Source: Paraburkholderia metrosideri
Lineage (GTDB): Bacteria; Pseudomonadota; Gammaproteobacteria; Burkholderiales; Burkholderiaceae
Direction: 5' to 3'
Length of the DNA stretch: 64,000 nucleotides
Assembly (NCBI RefSeq): GCF_904848625.1
Contig: NZ_CAJHCP010000015.1
Span: forward strand, 120,990 to 184,989
Made by a program: the position numbers and the translations under genes
Part shown: positions 61,812-64,000 of the stretch, piece by piece
Numbering within the stretch: the first letter of the stretch is position 1
Layout: each line of letters begins with the position of its first letter
The notes under the pieces: model-generated
Told to the model about the DNA's origin: nothing
Databases searched by the model: none
The model's input: only the letters and a program-made list of their open reading frames with translations

Positions 61812-62402
61812 TTGGGCGGTGCGCCGGGCAAGCGTATCGCATGGCCTGCGACACTCGCAGCAAAGCGCCAGCACACACTGCGCGCCGCGCATCTGCGCTT
61901 CGTGCGTGAAGCGCCGCGTGGCGGGGTGCTCCATTGTTTCGTCCTCGATTGCTCCGGATCGATGCTGGCGGGGCAGCGCCTCGCGCTCGCCAAAGGCTTG
62001 CTGATCGCGCTGTTCGACCGCGCGAGCGCCGCGCGTGCCGAGGCTGCGTTGATCTGCTTTGGGGGCGCGGGCGCCGACGTGCGCTTCGGCCCGGCGGTGC
62101 CGCGCTGGTGGAACGAGCGATGGTTTACGCCAGTTGGCGGTGGCGGCGGCACGCCGCTCGCTTCAGGGGTGGGACGGGCCGCACAGTTGCTGGAGCGCCG
62201 CGCCCGCGTCAAACCCGCGCAGCAGCGCTGGCTATGGATTCTGACCGATGGCCGCACGCGCGATCAACCGGCGCGTCCTTTAGCGGCCGACGAGGTCGTG
62301 TTCGTCGATTTCGAGCGGGACTCGATACGGTTGGGCCGTTGTGAAGCGCTCGCCCAGGCGTGGGGCGCGCGGTGCGTTACGCCTGAGGAACTGATCGGCT
62401 GA
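61812..62402 (+). CDS. VWA-domain (ChlD/CobT-like) chelatase subunit, start uncertain
   Basis: The 196-residue product carries a von Willebrand A domain with the MIDAS motif DCSGSM and a later LTDGR acidic site. It is the expected partner of the ChlI-like ATPase in a CobN-ChlI-ChlD chelatase. No ATG or GTG start exists in frame between the previous stop and the domain. TTG 61812 is used here, while the frame is open upstream and CTG 61779 or 61728 is possible. The open upstream sequence (RKGAAADSRSGFRW and on) reads like protein, so the true N-terminus may be longer. Confidence 0.82.
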   Translation: MGGAPGKRIAWPATLAAKRQHTLRAAHLRFVREAPRGGVLHCFVLDCSGSMLAGQRLALAKGLLIALFDRASAARAEAALICFGGAGADVRFGPAVPRWWNERWFTPVGGGGGTPLASGVGRAAQLLERRARVKPAQQRWLWILTDGRTRDQPARPLAADEVVFVDFERDSIRLGRCEALAQAWGARCVTPEELIG

Positions 62403-62478
62403 GCGGCGCGCCGCGCTGTGCCGTGCTGTGTTGGTGCGCCGCGGTTTGCACGCCTGTTGCGTACTGACTGGTTGGTCG

Positions 62479-63423
62479 TTATTTCAGGCTGTTCGTCCAG
62501 TACTGCACGTCGTCCTGACGGTCGAATACGTACACCTTCATCGCCATCTGCTGGTTGGCATCGAGCTGGTCGAGTTCCAGTCCGTGGCTCGTCGGATCGC
62601 CCGGGTTGCTGCCTTTCTGCACATTGCGGATCACGGCGGTGGTCTCGATCACGGTATCGAGATCCGCCGATTTCAGCCGGTAGGCGATGCGCAGCCGTTC
62701 GCCGATCGCGCCCAGCGTCCACGACGCGGCCAGCGACATGCCAAGCGCACTGATACCTTTCGCGAGCCCGAGCCCCTCGTACGATTCACCCGTTTCGCCG
62801 ATGCCGAAACGTACGGGCAGATGCGCCTGGACGCGGATCGATTTGCGCTCCCGGAGGCGCCGGATCGCGCCGGGCCTCGACAACACCACGTAGTCGAATG
62901 GCGCGCGGCAGATTGCCTCGACCGTGCAGACAAAACGGAACACGGCCTGGCTGGCGATCGCGACGATCTCGATGTTTTCACCTAGCGCCAGCGGAAGCGG
63001 GCGCCCTTGATGCAGCGGCGGCGTGACGAACAGCGAATGATTCGGCGCAAACCCGATGATGCGGCACGGTTGCATGGGCGCGGCGCTGCCAACCTGGGGA
63101 CGTATGCCGATCAGCGCGCCGATCTCGAGGTGCATGTCCTTGATGGTCAGTTCGCTGTTGACGTCGGCGTGGTCATCGGGCCGGGCGGCCGGCGAGGCTG
63201 CCGTGTCCGCCAGGTCGCCGCGCTGCGGCTTGAAGTGCGTGAACAGGAAGGTGCGCTCGTCGGCGGTTGCCAGAATGGTCCCGCTGGCAAACAGCAGCGA
63301 GCCGTCGAGATCGACGATCGGCCACGCGATGGGTGTTCCGATGGGCACAGCATCCGCGCTCAGTGCTGGCGATGATGCGATGGCGGGCGTTTCCTCAACG
63401 TGTTCCTCGACGGGGTTGTCCAT
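62479..63423 (-). CDS. YcgR-like PilZ c-di-GMP-binding protein
   Basis: The 314-residue protein has an N-terminal YcgR-type domain (about 95-200) and a PilZ domain (about 200-305). The c-di-GMP contact RxxxR is present as RKSIR. The second motif, normally D/NxSxxG, reads GISALG, so the first position is changed. YcgR proteins slow the flagellar motor when c-di-GMP is high. A further N-terminal region of some 90 residues is extra. No flagellar gene is nearby. It converges with the cob operon. Confidence 0.85.
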   Translation of the reverse strand: MDNPVEEHVEETPAIASSPALSADAVPIGTPIAWPIVDLDGSLLFASGTILATADERTFLFTHFKPQRGDLADTAASPAARPDDHADVNSELTIKDMHLEIGALIGIRPQVGSAAPMQPCRIIGFAPNHSLFVTPPLHQGRPLPLALGENIEIVAIASQAVFRFVCTVEAICRAPFDYVVLSRPGAIRRLRERKSIRVQAHLPVRFGIGETGESYEGLGLAKGISALGMSLAASWTLGAIGERLRIAYRLKSADLDTVIETTAVIRNVQKGSNPGDPTSHGLELDQLDANQQMAMKVYVFDRQDDVQYWTNSLK

Positions 63424-63785
63424 GGTCGGCGGTAGGTCAAGTGAAGGGATATCTTGGTTGTCGGCGATCGGCTAGGAAACTTTAGCAGGGGAGGGGGTTG
63501 GGCTGCGTCTATCCAGATGGTTTGCTTTCTTATTCTTTTTTCGTGCTTTCTTCGCGCGATGTTGGTCGTTGCGGCCGGTGCCTTTTTGCGTCTGGGGACG
63601 AGGGTTGTTGAGGCGCTTTTGCTGACGGGTTGCTTGAAGATGAGTGGAGTCGTCAATCGATGTGTAAGTGCAGTGGCGCAATGCTCTCCTGCAATCAATT
63701 GGATAACTAACTAATCTTCTAATAGGCGCTACGGTGCCTATATTTTTAGCATTCTGGGCTTTTTCAAAATATTGTGAGAAGGGGG
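63424..63785. other. Non-coding region before the rRNA promoter
   Basis: These 362 nt contain pyrimidine-rich stretches near 63520-63560, the hairpin at 63722 and an AT-rich UP-like tract at about 63760-63775. No gene is visible. Confidence 0.5.
63722..63747 (+). terminator. Hairpin with TACG loop and T-tract
   Basis: ATAGGCGC and GTGCCTAT form an 8-bp stem with one G-U pair and a TACG loop, followed by A and five T residues. It may insulate the rRNA promoter from read-through. Confidence 0.5.
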
Positions 63786-63814
63786 TTGACGGCCTGAGGT
63801 CCGATCGCCATAAT
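63786..63814 (+). promoter_or_regulatory. Probable rRNA operon promoter
   Basis: TTGACG (63786-63791), a 17-nt spacer and CATAAT (63809-63814), with an AT-rich tract just upstream as in UP elements. Transcription would start near 63821 and enter the rRNA leader. Confidence 0.75.
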
Positions 63815-63820
63815 CTCGTT

Positions 63821-64000
63821 TCTCTGCTGCAGACGCAGCGACGCAGAACGAAGCGGTGCCGGGTGGTTGAAGCAGGCGCTGCGGGTTTTGCGGATCGATC
63901 TTTAAAAATTAACAGCCGATAAGTGTGGGCGCTTGATGCGCGATGCGGGTGGGTCCTTCGGGGCTTGCCATAAAGCAGAAGTATCAAGTCTCACACAGTA
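63821..64000 (+). other. rRNA operon leader with boxA, 16S gene beyond the edge
   Basis: GATCTTTAAAAATT at 63897-63910 resembles a boxA antitermination site. The following AACAGCCGATAAGTG and GGGCGCTTGATG strings are ones I associate with sequence upstream of 16S genes in Burkholderia relatives. No 16S sequence itself is inside the window. Confidence 0.7.

Overview
This window reads as chromosomal DNA of a Burkholderiaceae beta-proteobacterium, most likely Paraburkholderia or a close relative. The grounds are high GC with strong third-position bias, several families typical of that group (DUF3331, DUF4148, OmpC-type porin_4, OpgC, GcvA-like LysR), and an rRNA-operon leader at the right edge that resembles those of Burkholderia. 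No phage, transposase, integrase, CRISPR array or intact tRNA is visible.

Left part (1-17.7 kb): a truncated PAS-repeat sensor; a 2-hydroxyacid dehydrogenase; a periplasmic beta-propeller next to a sterol-desaturase-family hydroxylase; the B12-dependent class II ribonucleotide reductase nrdJ; DUF3331; an AI-2E-family permease; a secreted esterase; opgC; a porin; a DUF3465-like protein; an NlpD-like LysM/M23 lipoprotein whose metal ligands look lost; and an alpha/beta hydrolase with an Asp nucleophile.

Middle (18-45 kb): a three-gene periplasmic molybdenum hydroxylase operon (2Fe-2S subunit, Tat-exported molybdopterin subunit, triheme cytochrome c) ends at a perfect bidirectional terminator. 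It faces an amino-acid ABC importer that has two permeases and a binding protein but no ATPase. Next come a GcvA-like regulator, a Ca2+/H+ antiporter, BON and CBS proteins, a 3-methyladenine glycosylase, ribA, a divergent NmrA/AraC pair, and an ECF sigma locus with two anti-sigma-like membrane proteins and a DUF4148 gene. Four copies of one bipartite promoter motif (GGAATAAA, 14-15 nt, GTTC/G) flank the genes of the ECF locus. A dimethylglycine/sarcosine dehydrogenase-like flavoenzyme with a divergent DeoR regulator and a SWIM/SNF2 helicase follow.

Right part (45-64 kb): a response regulator, a FecR/LysM protein, a CHASE2 histidine kinase and a DUF4136 lipoprotein form one module behind a long structured non-coding region. 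Then comes a divergent cobalamin locus: cobA-cobE-cobO-cobB-bluB on the minus strand and cobW-cobN-chlI-like-VWA on the plus strand. Each arm is headed by its own cobalamin riboswitch, and the two promoters share an 11-bp inverted repeat. This locus would help supply the cofactor that NrdJ needs. A YcgR-like PilZ protein follows, and the window ends in the promoter and leader of what appears to be an rRNA operon.

The strongest candidates for undescribed regulation are the ECF promoter family at 35.5-36.5 kb, the twin riboswitch/inverted-repeat arrangement at 54.9-55.5 kb, and the inverted repeat plus hairpin at 44.84-44.93 kb.
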